Positions 52,577-61,510 of a stretch of DNA of 64,000 nucleotides are shown piece by piece. A model generated the notes under the pieces. That model ran no database searches. It was not told where the DNA came from and saw only the letters and a program-made list of their open reading frames with translations. A program made the position numbers and the translations under genes. The DNA is from JANYGA01 sp031420415. Its GTDB lineage: Bacteria > Vulcanimicrobiota > Vulcanimicrobiia > Vulcanimicrobiales > Vulcanimicrobiaceae. Position 1 is the stretch's first letter; each line of letters opens with the position of its first letter. The stretch covers positions 5,730-69,729 of the forward strand of contig JANOMT010000014.1 of NCBI GenBank assembly GCA_031420415.1, read 5' to 3'.

Positions 52577-53704
52577 ATGCCACGATGCGTCGTCATCGTC
52601 CTGGACTCCGCCGGCGTTGGGGCGCTCCCCGACGCAGCGGTCTACGGAGACGCTCCGGACGCGAACACGATTGGGAATGTCGCCAAGCGTGTGGGTGGCC
52701 TGACGCTACCTCATTTCGAGCGTCTCGGACTCGGTAACGTGACGCCTCTACGTGGCGTTCCCGCAACCGTACATTCCGCGGCATATGTCGCGCGTCTCGG
52801 CGAGGTCTCGAGCGGAAAAGATACGATCACGGGTCACTGGGAAATGGCGGGGATTCGCACGAGCGTCCCGTTTCCCACGTATCCGGTCGGCTTTCCCCCC
52901 GAAGTCATTTCGGCATTTGCGCGGATCTGCGGAATGCTGCCCTTGGGGAATGTGGCGGCCTCGGGAACCGAGATTATCGCCGAATTTGGCGAGGCGCACC
53001 TCGCAACGGGCCGGCCGATTCTCTACACGTCGGCCGATAGCGTCTTTCAGATCGCGGCGCATGAAGACATCGTTCCGCTTCCCGTCCTCTACGGTTGGTG
53101 TGAAGCGGCTCGGGCGATGCTCGTGCCTCCGCACGAGGTCAATCGCGTCATCGCGCGGCCTTTCGTCGGAGGGGTCGAAGGCTTCACGCGGACACCGAAT
53201 CGACGCGACTACGCCCTCGATCCACCGCACAATCTCCTCGATCTGCTCGCAAATTCGAGCGTCCCCGTTCACGGCGTCGGAAAAATTTGTGACATTTTTA
53301 ACGGCCGGAGCGTTTCAACGTCGATGCGGGTAGCCGACAATGAAGGCGCCGTCATTCAGACGCTCGAGCTTTTGCGAACGGTAGAATCCGGTTTCATTTT
53401 TACGAACTTGAACGACTTCGACTCGACCTACGGCCATCGGCGCGACGTGCGCGGCTACGCAGCCGCGCTCGAACGTCTCGACCGGCATATTCCCGCTCTC
53501 GAAGCCGCGCTTCGCCCGGGCGATCTCGCAATCTTTACAGCGGACCACGGCTGCGATCCGACTGCGCCCGGAAGCGACCATACGCGCGAGTACGTCCCGT
53601 ACCTCGAGCTCGGCGCGCGGACGGGTTTCGGCGGGACGATCGCCGGGCTCGACCTCGTGGGCGAGCGTGTTCGTGCGACCCTCGCGGTCGGTGTTAGCGC
53701 ATGA
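52577..53704 (+). CDS. deoB: Phosphopentomutase
   Basis: 375 residues. The alkaline-phosphatase-like metal sites are visible in VIVLDSAGVGALPDA, GKDTITGHWEMAG, SADSVFQIAAHE, NLNDFDSTYGHRRD and TADHGCDPTAPGSDHTRE. It interconverts ribose-1-P and ribose-5-P (and the deoxy forms), using products of the two nucleoside phosphorylases in this window. It is unusual in being translationally coupled (ATGA) to a cell-surface sugar transferase. It is divergent from the barrel operon, with about 30 bp between starts. Confidence 0.96.
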   Translation: MPRCVVIVLDSAGVGALPDAAVYGDAPDANTIGNVAKRVGGLTLPHFERLGLGNVTPLRGVPATVHSAAYVARLGEVSSGKDTITGHWEMAGIRTSVPFPTYPVGFPPEVISAFARICGMLPLGNVAASGTEIIAEFGEAHLATGRPILYTSADSVFQIAAHEDIVPLPVLYGWCEAARAMLVPPHEVNRVIARPFVGGVEGFTRTPNRRDYALDPPHNLLDLLANSSVPVHGVGKICDIFNGRSVSTSMRVADNEGAVIQTLELLRTVESGFIFTNLNDFDSTYGHRRDVRGYAAALERLDRHIPALEAALRPGDLAIFTADHGCDPTAPGSDHTREYVPYLELGARTGFGGTIAGLDLVGERVRATLAVGVSA

Positions 53705-54390
53705 CGCCAAATGTCGAATCACCGAGTCTGGTCCCCGAGCGTTCCGCTCGGCGGCGTCGGACGGCCGCGCTTCGCCGCGTCGTCCCGCGCTCATGGGCAA
53801 CGTTAAAACGGGCGATGGACATGACCGTCGCAATCGGCGTGCTCGTGGCCACAGCCCCATTGATCGCGCTCGCCGCACTTGGAATCGCGTGCGTCTCGCC
53901 GGGATCTCCGTTTTTCACACAGGAGCGGGTTGGCAGAGACGGCCGCGCGTTTCGGATGTTCAAACTTCGAACGATGATCGACGGGGCGCATCTCATTCAC
54001 GACGACCTCCACCCCTTCAGCGAAGTCGACGGGCCCGTTTTTAAAATCCGAAACGATCCGCGACTGCACCCGCTTGGGAAGATGTTGCGGCGTACGAGCA
54101 TCGACGAACTTCCCAATCTCTTTAACGTGCTGTGGGGCGACATGTCGATCGTCGGGCCCCGCCCGCCCCTGCCGCGCGAAGTTGCTCGATACGATGCATT
54201 CGCTCGGCGCCGACTTACGGTGAAGCCTGGAATCACGTGTCTGTGGCAGATCTCGGGTCGGTCGAACCTCTCGTTCGACGAGTGGATGCACCTCGATAAC
54301 ACGTATATCGATACGTGGTCACCCTGGGGAGATTTTGTTATATTGCTCAAGACGGTGCCTGCGGTGCTGCGCGGCGAGGGCGCTCATTAG
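53701..54390 (+). CDS. Undecaprenyl-phosphate sugar-1-phosphate transferase
   Basis: 229 residues. A short basic N-terminus and one membrane hairpin (about 40-63) precede a cytosolic catalytic domain (FFTQERVGRDGRAFRMFKLR, RRTSIDELPNLFNVLWGDMS, VKPGITCLWQISGRS). This is the monotopic bacterial sugar transferase family (PglC-like length), which starts lipid-linked glycan synthesis. It is followed by MurJ and a second flippase, forming an initiation-plus-export set. Confidence 0.9.
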   Translation: MTPNVESPSLVPERSARRRRTAALRRVVPRSWATLKRAMDMTVAIGVLVATAPLIALAALGIACVSPGSPFFTQERVGRDGRAFRMFKLRTMIDGAHLIHDDLHPFSEVDGPVFKIRNDPRLHPLGKMLRRTSIDELPNLFNVLWGDMSIVGPRPPLPREVARYDAFARRRLTVKPGITCLWQISGRSNLSFDEWMHLDNTYIDTWSPWGDFVILLKTVPAVLRGEGAH

Positions 54391-54399
54391 AACCTCCGC

Positions 54400-56019
54400 G
54401 TGACCCCGCGACTCCGTGTCGTACCGAGCACGACACCCAACTATGTCGCATTCGCCCGATCGACCGTCCTCGTGATGGCGGCGACCCTTTTCTCATCGAT
54501 CCTGGGATTCGGTCGAGAGGTTGTCAACGCGAAGTACTTCGGCACGTCTGCGGGTATGGATGCGTTCTTGGCCGCAGCGACGATCCCGACGATCCTCTTC
54601 GGCATCTTCAACGGCGCGCTCGTCAGCGCGCTCGTTCCCGTCTTCTCGGAACTCGTCGCGCGCGGCGACGATGAATCCGCGATGCGGCTCGCGAGCACGA
54701 TCTTCAACGTGCTCTTTATCGCACTTACCGCGTTCGCGGTCCTGGGATGGATCTTCGCGCCCAGCTTCGTGCCCTATGTCGCACATGGGTTCCCCTCAAA
54801 GCAATTGGCGCAAACCGTGACGATGACGCGTTGGCTCATGCCGAGCGTCGTCGCGACGAGTCTGGCCGGCGTGGTGAGCGCGATGCTCAACGCGCGACAC
54901 CGCTTCTCGGCTTCCGCCATACAGGGCATTGCGATCAATTTCGTGACCATCGCGACCGTGCTTTGGTTCGAGCGTGGGATGGGCATTTACGCGCTGGTAT
55001 TGGGTACCGCCCTCGGCCTCGGGGCGCAGTTGCTGGTCCAAATTCCGACGGCGCTGCGCTTACGACTCTATCGTCCGGTCATCGATTTCCGGCATCCGGC
55101 GCTCGCCAAAGTCTGGTCGATGCTCGGACCGATCGTGGTCGGATCGGCGGCCGGGCAACTCGCGATTTTCTTCGATCGGAACTTCGCCTCGACGTTGACG
55201 CCGGGCTATATCGCGGGGATGAACTACGCGACCAAACTCGTCGGCTTCCCGCAACAGATCTTCGCCGCTGCGATCGCGACGGTGATCTTCCCACTGCTGG
55301 CATCGCAATTCGCGAGTTCGAACCGGCTGGGCATCAAGCGCAGCGTCGTCATGGGCCTGCGCCTCGTAAATTTCGTCACGATCCCGTCGGTCGTCGGCCT
55401 CATCGTCCTCGGTCGCTCCCTCATCGCCGCGCTCTTCGAACGCGGCGCCTTCGGAACGACGGCGACCGATCTTTGCGCGGGACTGCTCCCTTATTCTGCG
55501 ATCGGACTCGTCGGGCTCGCCGCGAGCATCGTCTTGACGCGATGCTGCTTCGCATGCAAAGAGACGCGATGGACGATCGCAATCTCCGTATTTGCCGTCG
55601 TGCTCAACGTCGTCTTATCCCTCATCTGGCTCGGACCGCTCGGCGCCCGCGGCTTACTTCTCGCAAACTCCGTCAGTCAATGGGTCGCGGCGGTCATGCT
55701 CTTCGCACTCGTCTGGCGACTCGTTCACGGGCTCGATTGGAAGACGGTTCTGGTCTCGGCGATTCGCATCGGGATCTGTTCCTTCATCATGGGCGCGGCC
55801 TTGAAGTGGATCGGATCGCTCGGTGCGCATGCGGGAGCGCCACTATCCGCGCGTGCTTGGTATCTCGCGGCCGAAGTGGCGATCGGTGGATTCGTTTTCG
55901 TCGGCGCGTCGCGCGTACTCGGCGTCGAAGAACTCGGGATCGCGCTCAAGCTCATCCTGCGAAAATTCGAGGGCCGCGTGCCGAGCCCGCCCGAAAACCG
56001 TGAGGCTCCCATTGCGTAA
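54400..56019 (+). CDS. murJ: Lipid II flippase MurJ/MviN family
   Basis: 539 residues with about fourteen membrane segments. FGREVVNAKYFGTSAGMDAF near the N-terminus and the RFSASAIQ and FPQQIFAAAIATVIFPLLA segments are typical of MurJ. It moves lipid II (or here perhaps another lipid-linked sugar) across the inner membrane. It starts at GTG 54400, 9 bp after the sugar transferase. The next flippase gene overlaps its end by 20 bp. Confidence 0.92.
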   Translation: MTPRLRVVPSTTPNYVAFARSTVLVMAATLFSSILGFGREVVNAKYFGTSAGMDAFLAAATIPTILFGIFNGALVSALVPVFSELVARGDDESAMRLASTIFNVLFIALTAFAVLGWIFAPSFVPYVAHGFPSKQLAQTVTMTRWLMPSVVATSLAGVVSAMLNARHRFSASAIQGIAINFVTIATVLWFERGMGIYALVLGTALGLGAQLLVQIPTALRLRLYRPVIDFRHPALAKVWSMLGPIVVGSAAGQLAIFFDRNFASTLTPGYIAGMNYATKLVGFPQQIFAAAIATVIFPLLASQFASSNRLGIKRSVVMGLRLVNFVTIPSVVGLIVLGRSLIAALFERGAFGTTATDLCAGLLPYSAIGLVGLAASIVLTRCCFACKETRWTIAISVFAVVLNVVLSLIWLGPLGARGLLLANSVSQWVAAVMLFALVWRLVHGLDWKTVLVSAIRIGICSFIMGAALKWIGSLGAHAGAPLSARAWYLAAEVAIGGFVFVGASRVLGVEELGIALKLILRKFEGRVPSPPENREAPIA

Positions 56020-57307
56020 GTTGGCTCCGTCGGTGCAACGTTTCGCGAGTAGCGAATTCGTGCGCCACGGGCTTCTCGTTTTCGTGGCGTCGATGGCGAT
56101 CAACGTCTTCGGGTACGGATTCCACTTCGCGATCAGCCGTCGCGTGGGGGTCGAGCAATACGGGGTCCTCTCGGCGCTCAATTCGCTGCTCATGGTGAGC
56201 GTCGTGCTCTCGCAAATCGCGGCGACGATCGTGGTGAAATACGCGGCTGAATTCCGAGCGACCGACGATCGCGCGCACCTCGCGGCACTCGTGCGGATGC
56301 TCGTTCGTTACGGCGCGATCGCGGCGGGTGTTATCGTCGCCATCGGCATTGCCGTCGCACGACCGCTCGCGGGATACCTCCATATCGGCGATGTCGCGGC
56401 CGTCGCCGTAACGACCGTCATCATCGCGATCAGCCTCACGACGCCGTCGCTTCGCGCCGTCTTTCAAGGGATCGAAGATTTTCGTGCGTGGGCACTATCG
56501 ACGATCCTCGAAGCGCTCGTCAAACTCATCGCCGGCGTCGCATTGGTCTATCTCGGATACGGCGTGCTCGGGGCGTTCGTCGGATGGGCGATCGGGAGTT
56601 TCATCGCGCTCCTCTACACGGCAATCGTCCTCGTCCGCCGATTCCGCCGCGTGCCCGATGCCGTGCTCTTCGTCGATTCGCGACGGCTCGTCAAAACGAT
56701 GGCGGGTATCTCCGTCGCGACGGTCTTGCTGACCATGATTTCTAACGTCGATGTTTTACTCGTGAAGCATTTCGTCGACGCTCGGACGGCGGGCCTCTAC
56801 GGCGCGCTCGCTCTCGCCGGACGTATCCTGATGTTCCTCGTTGGGTTCGTGCCGATCGTCATCTTGCCCAAAGCCTCGCGTCGCGCGCTCGAAGGGCTCT
56901 CATCGGTCGGTTTCCTCGCGCAGGCGATGGGGGTGAGCGCGATCCTCTCGGGTGCCGGGCTCCTCGGATACTATTTTTTCCCGAAGTTCGTCGTCACGTC
57001 GCTAGCGGGCGCAGCGTTTGCGGCGGCCGCGCCCCACGTTTTCTCATACGGAATCGCCATGGTCTTACTCGCGGGTGTCAACATCGTCGTCGCGTACAAG
57101 ATCGGAATCCACCGCTTCAATTTCATCATCCCACTCGGTCTCTGCGGCATCGGTGAGATCGTCGGGATCTCGCTCCATCATCGTACGCTCGACGACGTGA
57201 TCTACGTCCTTATCGTCGGCAATGCGATCGCGCTCGTGACGTCGGGGTTCCGCCTTACGGCAAACGTCCGCGCGCGCGACATCGCCGCGGTCAACGCCGT
57301 CGCCTAA
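56000..57307 (+). CDS. Polysaccharide flippase (MATE/Wzx-like)
   Basis: About 435 residues from GTG 56000, with some twelve membrane segments and the Wzx-like N-terminal motif RRVGVEQYGVLSALNSLLM. It belongs to the oligosaccharide-flippase clan and probably exports the lipid-linked glycan begun by the sugar transferase two genes upstream. The start is not certain, because the open frame extends further back into murJ without a family-like sequence. Confidence 0.82.
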   Translation: MRLPLRKLAPSVQRFASSEFVRHGLLVFVASMAINVFGYGFHFAISRRVGVEQYGVLSALNSLLMVSVVLSQIAATIVVKYAAEFRATDDRAHLAALVRMLVRYGAIAAGVIVAIGIAVARPLAGYLHIGDVAAVAVTTVIIAISLTTPSLRAVFQGIEDFRAWALSTILEALVKLIAGVALVYLGYGVLGAFVGWAIGSFIALLYTAIVLVRRFRRVPDAVLFVDSRRLVKTMAGISVATVLLTMISNVDVLLVKHFVDARTAGLYGALALAGRILMFLVGFVPIVILPKASRRALEGLSSVGFLAQAMGVSAILSGAGLLGYYFFPKFVVTSLAGAAFAAAAPHVFSYGIAMVLLAGVNIVVAYKIGIHRFNFIIPLGLCGIGEIVGISLHHRTLDDVIYVLIVGNAIALVTSGFRLTANVRARDIAAVNAVA

Positions 57308-57342
57308 CGGCGTCCTCTAGCACCAAAGTACCGAGGTCGGAA

Positions 57343-57747
57343 TTAGAAGCGTCGAACGTTGAGTAGGTCGGATTCGCGGAAGATCTCCTCAACACGACCG
57401 ATCGTATCGGCATGCGCGAAATATCCGACGACACTCTTGCCTCGATGCAGTGCCTCGACGTAGTTCCCAATCTCGGTATCGGGAATTTCGAAATCACCGA
57501 GTCGATCGGGAAGCGATTCGTTTCGGAAGAACTCGCGTTCGTGCGAGCTACCGGTGAGACCGGGAACGTTCGTTCCACCTTCTCGGGTGAGAAGCTCGGA
57601 ACCGATGAGTCCACGCGAGAGACTCGGCGTCGACTCGTCGGGTCCGACGACGACGAGTGAGTCGGTCGGAAGGCCCGCTGCAATAAGCGCGGCGCGCAAA
57701 ACGGACATGTCGCCGTTTTGAGAAAGTCCGGTAACGACGAGAGACAT
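57343..57747 (-). CDS. Small protein with YflT-like stress domain
   Basis: 134 residues. The C-terminal half (GNYVEALHRGKSVVGYFAHA followed by RVEEIFRESDLLNVRRF) resembles the general stress YflT/17M domain, and the N-terminal half is unlike known families. No signal or membrane segment. It lies downstream of the sigma/anti-sigma operon on the same strand, which would fit a stress regulon member. The family match is from pattern only. Confidence 0.5.
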   Translation of the reverse strand: MSLVVTGLSQNGDMSVLRAALIAAGLPTDSLVVVGPDESTPSLSRGLIGSELLTREGGTNVPGLTGSSHEREFFRNESLPDRLGDFEIPDTEIGNYVEALHRGKSVVGYFAHADTIGRVEEIFRESDLLNVRRF

Positions 57748-57779
57748 GCCGCCGGTCTTCGCCTTTTTCGGGAAGCGCC

Positions 57780-58622
57780 CTACACGCCTACCGTTCGGAT
57801 ACCGCCCGAGCGGAACGCTTTTTCGCGAACGAAAGCGAGGAATGCGGCTCCGAGTCCGACGAGGACCACGAGCGCGGTGACGGCCCAGCCGACGATGGGC
57901 AACGATTGGGCCGCCGTTACGACGACGAGGCCGATGACGAGCGCGCCGAGTGGTGAAGCCGTGTCATGCGGCCGCAGGAGCTCGTAGAAACGGCGCCCGA
58001 TGAGCAGCGCGACGGCGGCGTGGCCGATCCAGAGCGCGGCGAAAAGCGCGGCGATCTCTATCGGCACGAGCGGGATGCCGAGAATACTCACGAGCAACAA
58101 AATGGCGATCGGTAAGGCTGCGACGAGTCCGCCCGCGCCCGCCGCGGCGCAGAGACCGGGATGTTTTTCCACGCGATCGAGCGCGATGCGCACGCGAAGC
58201 GGAAAGAGCAAGAACGCGAAGACGACGACGACGTCCCACGCCAGCTTTTTGAGGAAGCTGCGATTCTGTGCGACGAAATCGTCGCCGGGTGCGGCGAGCC
58301 ACGGAACGACGGCGTCGATCGGGCCGCTTCCGAACGCATCGGTAACGCGACCGCCGACCGAGCACCCATCGTGCGGATCGAACTGACCGAAGAACGTCCG
58401 GACGCTCCCTTCGATCGTCGCACCCTCCTCACACGTCACCGAACCGAAGATGATATCGAGATCTCCGCGCACGACATCGCCGGCTGCAATCGTCGTATCG
58501 CTAAACCAAACGGTCTTCCCATGGTCGAACGTCCGCGCTGAGGCGAATCCGATCGTCGCGAGCAACATCGCAAAAAGCGCGACCGCAAATGTCGCCGCTC
58601 GTCGCGGGCGGCGCGCTACCAT
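57780..58622 (-). CDS. Membrane protein with bactofilin-like extracytoplasmic segment
   Basis: 280 residues from ATG 58622. Signal anchor (about 10-27), then a short beta-helix-like stretch with repeating Gly and hydrophobic spacing (AAGDVVRGDLDIIFGSVTCE, EGSVRTFFGQF), then four or five membrane segments. The beta stretch resembles polymer-forming cytoskeletal (bactofilin-like) repeats seen in many ECF-regulated membrane proteins. It overlaps the anti-sigma gene, so it belongs to the sigma operon. Confidence 0.65.
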   Translation of the reverse strand: MVARRPRRAATFAVALFAMLLATIGFASARTFDHGKTVWFSDTTIAAGDVVRGDLDIIFGSVTCEEGATIEGSVRTFFGQFDPHDGCSVGGRVTDAFGSGPIDAVVPWLAAPGDDFVAQNRSFLKKLAWDVVVVFAFLLFPLRVRIALDRVEKHPGLCAAAGAGGLVAALPIAILLLVSILGIPLVPIEIAALFAALWIGHAAVALLIGRRFYELLRPHDTASPLGALVIGLVVVTAAQSLPIVGWAVTALVVLVGLGAAFLAFVREKAFRSGGIRTVGV

Positions 58623-59167
58623 GAGTCGCCTGCCGTTTGAGCGCGTCGCGCGCGCACGACGAGATAGGCGGCTGTAAAGAGGGCGATGCCCACGAGGTCG
58701 ACTGCGAGAAGCGCGCCCATCGCCGACGTGACGTCGAGTACTCGGTGACCGAAGAGACGGCCGGAGGCCGCTGCGAGCGACTGCGTCTCCGCTCCGAAGC
58801 GGGTCGCCGAGCCGAGGAGAAACGCGAGTGCTGCGCGCGCAGATCCGCCGCCGAAGGTAAGGAACATGCCGATCGCCGCCCACCCGAAAACGATATAGGT
58901 CCCGATGGTCGCAAGCGTCCGCGAGCGCGGTACGTGGGGCGCGGGCATGGTGCGGACGTCGGCCATTACTTTGAAGCTGAAGTTTGGGGCGGGTTCGAGT
59001 TTCCGCGGACCGAGCAAGAGGGCGTCGATGACGCGAAGCTCGGCGAGTAACTCGGTACATTCGACACACGCAGCGACGTGGGCGCAAACGCGCGCGTGAC
59101 GGACGGGCGAGAGCGTCCCGTCGAGAAACTCGTCCAGCGCGGAATCAGAGGACGAACAGCAGCGCAT
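58616..59167 (-). CDS. Zinc-finger anti-sigma factor
   Basis: 183 residues. The N-terminal HVAACVEC segment with an upstream His gives the H-x3-C-x2-C zinc-binding anti-sigma domain (ZAS). Two membrane segments follow (about 85-105 and 145-165). It should hold the ECF sigma factor encoded just upstream at the membrane until a signal releases it. The start (ATG 59167) lies 23 bp inside the sigma gene, the usual coupled arrangement. Confidence 0.85.
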   Translation of the reverse strand: MRCCSSSDSALDEFLDGTLSPVRHARVCAHVAACVECTELLAELRVIDALLLGPRKLEPAPNFSFKVMADVRTMPAPHVPRSRTLATIGTYIVFGWAAIGMFLTFGGGSARAALAFLLGSATRFGAETQSLAAASGRLFGHRVLDVTSAMGALLAVDLVGIALFTAAYLVVRARRAQTAGDSW

Positions 59168-59792
59168 TTGTGGACCCGGCGATCGAGCGTTTTGCGGGAA
59201 GGGCTTCGACGGCGTCGCGTTCGCGTGCGCGCATTCTTTCGGCAAGCGCGATCTTACCGCGGTGGATGAGCGTTTTGACGTTGCCGAGTGAGAGGCCCAT
59301 GGTTTGCGCGATCGTCTGATACTCCATGTTGTCGTAGTAGCGTAGTGAGAGCACGGTGCGCGTGCGTTCGGGAAGTTCGGCGAGCGCGGCGCGAACGTCG
59401 CGCTCGGCTTCGGTTCGTAAGATACCGCTGGCGGGATCGGCCAATGGCGATCGATCGGCAAGGACACTTTCGAGGGTCCGTTCCTCGCCGAGATCTTGGG
59501 TTTGCGGACGCCGGAGGGACTTCCCCAAGTGCGTTCGCACGACGTTGCGCGCGATATGGAAGAGCCACGTCGAGAACTTTCCCAAAGCGGCGTTGAACGT
59601 TCCCAAATGGGCGAACGCGCGCATGAACGTTTCTTGTGCGAGATCGGCCACGTCGGTTTGGCTGCGGAAGCTCGCTCCGATGAAATTCGTAATGCCCCGT
59701 TTATAACGATCGACGAGCATGGCAAAACGCTCGCGTTCGCCGCTCAGAACGAGCCGGACCAACTCCTCGTCGGTCTGCTCTTCGATCGTCAT
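59145..59792 (-). CDS. ECF-type RNA polymerase sigma factor
   Basis: 215 residues. Region 2 is DVADLAQETFMRAFAHLGTF and region 4 is RTVLSLRYYDNMEYQTIAQT with a GLSLGNVKTLIHRGK helix. It is an RpoE-like factor controlled by the adjacent ZAS anti-sigma. GGAGGAGG abuts ATG 59792 directly, giving unusually tight spacing. A 24-bp tandem repeat lies 35-106 bp upstream and may be part of its control region. Confidence 0.93.
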   Translation of the reverse strand: MTIEEQTDEELVRLVLSGERERFAMLVDRYKRGITNFIGASFRSQTDVADLAQETFMRAFAHLGTFNAALGKFSTWLFHIARNVVRTHLGKSLRRPQTQDLGEERTLESVLADRSPLADPASGILRTEAERDVRAALAELPERTRTVLSLRYYDNMEYQTIAQTMGLSLGNVKTLIHRGKIALAERMRARERDAVEALPAKRSIAGSTNALLFVL

Positions 59793-59826
59793 CCTCCTCC
59801 GTTTCTTTCTTGCGGCGCCACTACCC

Positions 59827-59903
59827 CGGGCTCTGCCAAAAGTTACGAGCCGGGCTCGGCCAAAAGTTACGAGCTGGGCTCGGCCAAAAGTTACGAGCCG
59901 GGC
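59827..59903. repeat. Three 24-bp tandem repeats between sigma and kamD genes
   Basis: Units start at 59827, 59851 and 59875, with a partial fourth to 59903, and differ at one or two bases. On the minus strand each contains GTAACTTTTGGC, similar to an ECF-type -35 region. The array lies upstream of both the sigma gene (minus) and kamD (plus), so it may be an operator or promoter array for either. Confidence 0.8.
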
Positions 59904-59938
59904 ATGGGCGGTTCGGATGCGCGCGGAATCCCTGTGGA

Positions 59939-61510
59939 ATGCGACTCTCCATAGATTCGGGTGTCATCGCGTCTGCGCGCGATCTCGCAGGCGTCATCGC
60001 GGCGCCCCTGGACTCGTTTATCGCAGCCCATTCGACGGTTGCGGTCGAACGTTCCGTCTTGCGGCTTCTGGGCGTCGACGGCGTGGGGCGCGACGATATT
60101 CCCGTCCCGAACCTCTTCATCGAGCGGCTCGGCTCCGAGCGTTTACGGGGCGGTGCCGCACGCGTGCTCGGCGCGCTCGTTGCCGAGACGGGACGTACGC
60201 CCGACGATGTGGCGAGCGCCGTGGCGGATGGTTCGCTCGACGTCGCCCTTGGTGACGCAACGCCCGAAATCGCGACGAAGCGGGCACTCGGCGAAACGAT
60301 TCGCGCCGCGCTCCGTCGGATCGATCTGCGCCGCGACGAACGACATGAGATGCTCGCACGGTATCCGCAGCTACCGCCGCCGCTGCTCTACGTCATCGTA
60401 GCGAGCGGCAACATTTATGAAGACCGCACGGCCGCCGTCGCGGCGGCGGAGGCGGGCGCGCAGATCATCGCCGTCATTCGCTCGACGGGGCAGTCGCTAC
60501 TGGATTTCGTGCCGTTCGGCGCGACGACGGAAGGCTTCGGCGGTACGTATGCGACGCAAGAGAATTTTCGCATCATGCGTGAAGCGCTCGACGCCGTCTC
60601 GCAACGCCTCGGCCGATACGTCATGCTCACGAACTATGCGAGCGGCCTCTGTATGCCCGAGATCGCAACGATGGCGGCGCTCGAACGGCTCGATATGCTC
60701 CTCAACGATTCGATGTACGGGATTCTGTTCCGCGACATCAACATGAAGCGTACGTTCGTCGACCAGCATTTTTCGCGCATGCTCAACGCGCGCGCCGGCA
60801 TCATCATCAACACGGGTGAGGACAACTATCTCACGACCGCCGACGCCCTCGAACAAGCGCCCGCCGTGCTCGCATCGCAGTTCATCAACGAGGCCTTCGC
60901 ACATCGTGCGGGATTACCCGATGCGCAAATCGGTCTCGGGGATGCCTACGAAATCGATCCATCGATCGAAGACGGTTTCTTGCTCGCGATCGCGCAGGCG
61001 CAACTCGCACGGCAATGCTTCCCGGACTCCCCGCTCAAATACATGCCGCCGACGAAACACATGACGGGCGATGTGTTCAAGGGCCATCTCCTCGATGCGA
61101 TGTTCAACCTCACCTCGGTCGCGACGAAGCAAACGATTCATCTCTGCGGGATGATGACCGAGGCAATCCATACGCCATTCCTTGGCGATCGCGCGCTCGC
61201 GATCGAGAACGCGGCATACGTGATGAACACGGCGCGCCATCTCGGGGACGAGATCGAATTCAAATCAGGCGGAATCGTGGAGCTTCGCGCGCAGAGCGTG
61301 CTTCGCGACGCGCACGCGTTGCTCGAACGCGTCGCCGAGATCGGCCTGATGGCGGCGATCGAAGCGAAGATCTTCGCCGACGTGCGTCGCACGCCGACGG
61401 GAGGGCGTGGTTTCGATGGGGTCTTCGAACGCGGCGAAGGCTATTGGAATCCGTTCGCCGATGCCCTCGCGCCACGCACGCTCGCGGCTTCCGGAGCGCG
61501 AGCCACATGA
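59939..61510 (+). CDS. kamD: Lysine 5,6-aminomutase alpha subunit
   Basis: 523 residues, close to the usual 516. The TIM-barrel subunit carries IVASGNIYEDR, IRSTGQSLLDFVPFGATTEG, GGTYATQENFRIMR, NYASGLCMPEIA and YMPPTKHMTGD, characteristic of KamD. With KamE, PLP and adenosylcobalamin it moves the terminal amino group of D-lysine or beta-lysine from C6 to C5. ATG 59939 is used; an upstream in-frame extension would translate the repeat array and is rejected. It overlaps kamE (ATGA). Confidence 0.93.
   Translation: MRLSIDSGVIASARDLAGVIAAPLDSFIAAHSTVAVERSVLRLLGVDGVGRDDIPVPNLFIERLGSERLRGGAARVLGALVAETGRTPDDVASAVADGSLDVALGDATPEIATKRALGETIRAALRRIDLRRDERHEMLARYPQLPPPLLYVIVASGNIYEDRTAAVAAAEAGAQIIAVIRSTGQSLLDFVPFGATTEGFGGTYATQENFRIMREALDAVSQRLGRYVMLTNYASGLCMPEIATMAALERLDMLLNDSMYGILFRDINMKRTFVDQHFSRMLNARAGIIINTGEDNYLTTADALEQAPAVLASQFINEAFAHRAGLPDAQIGLGDAYEIDPSIEDGFLLAIAQAQLARQCFPDSPLKYMPPTKHMTGDVFKGHLLDAMFNLTSVATKQTIHLCGMMTEAIHTPFLGDRALAIENAAYVMNTARHLGDEIEFKSGGIVELRAQSVLRDAHALLERVAEIGLMAAIEAKIFADVRRTPTGGRGFDGVFERGEGYWNPFADALAPRTLAASGARAT

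Noticed and set aside
59810..59938. N-terminal extension of KamD through the 24-bp repeats (QKLRAGLG units)
   Set aside because: KamD length and motifs are complete from ATG 59939, and the repeat translation has no counterpart in the family.
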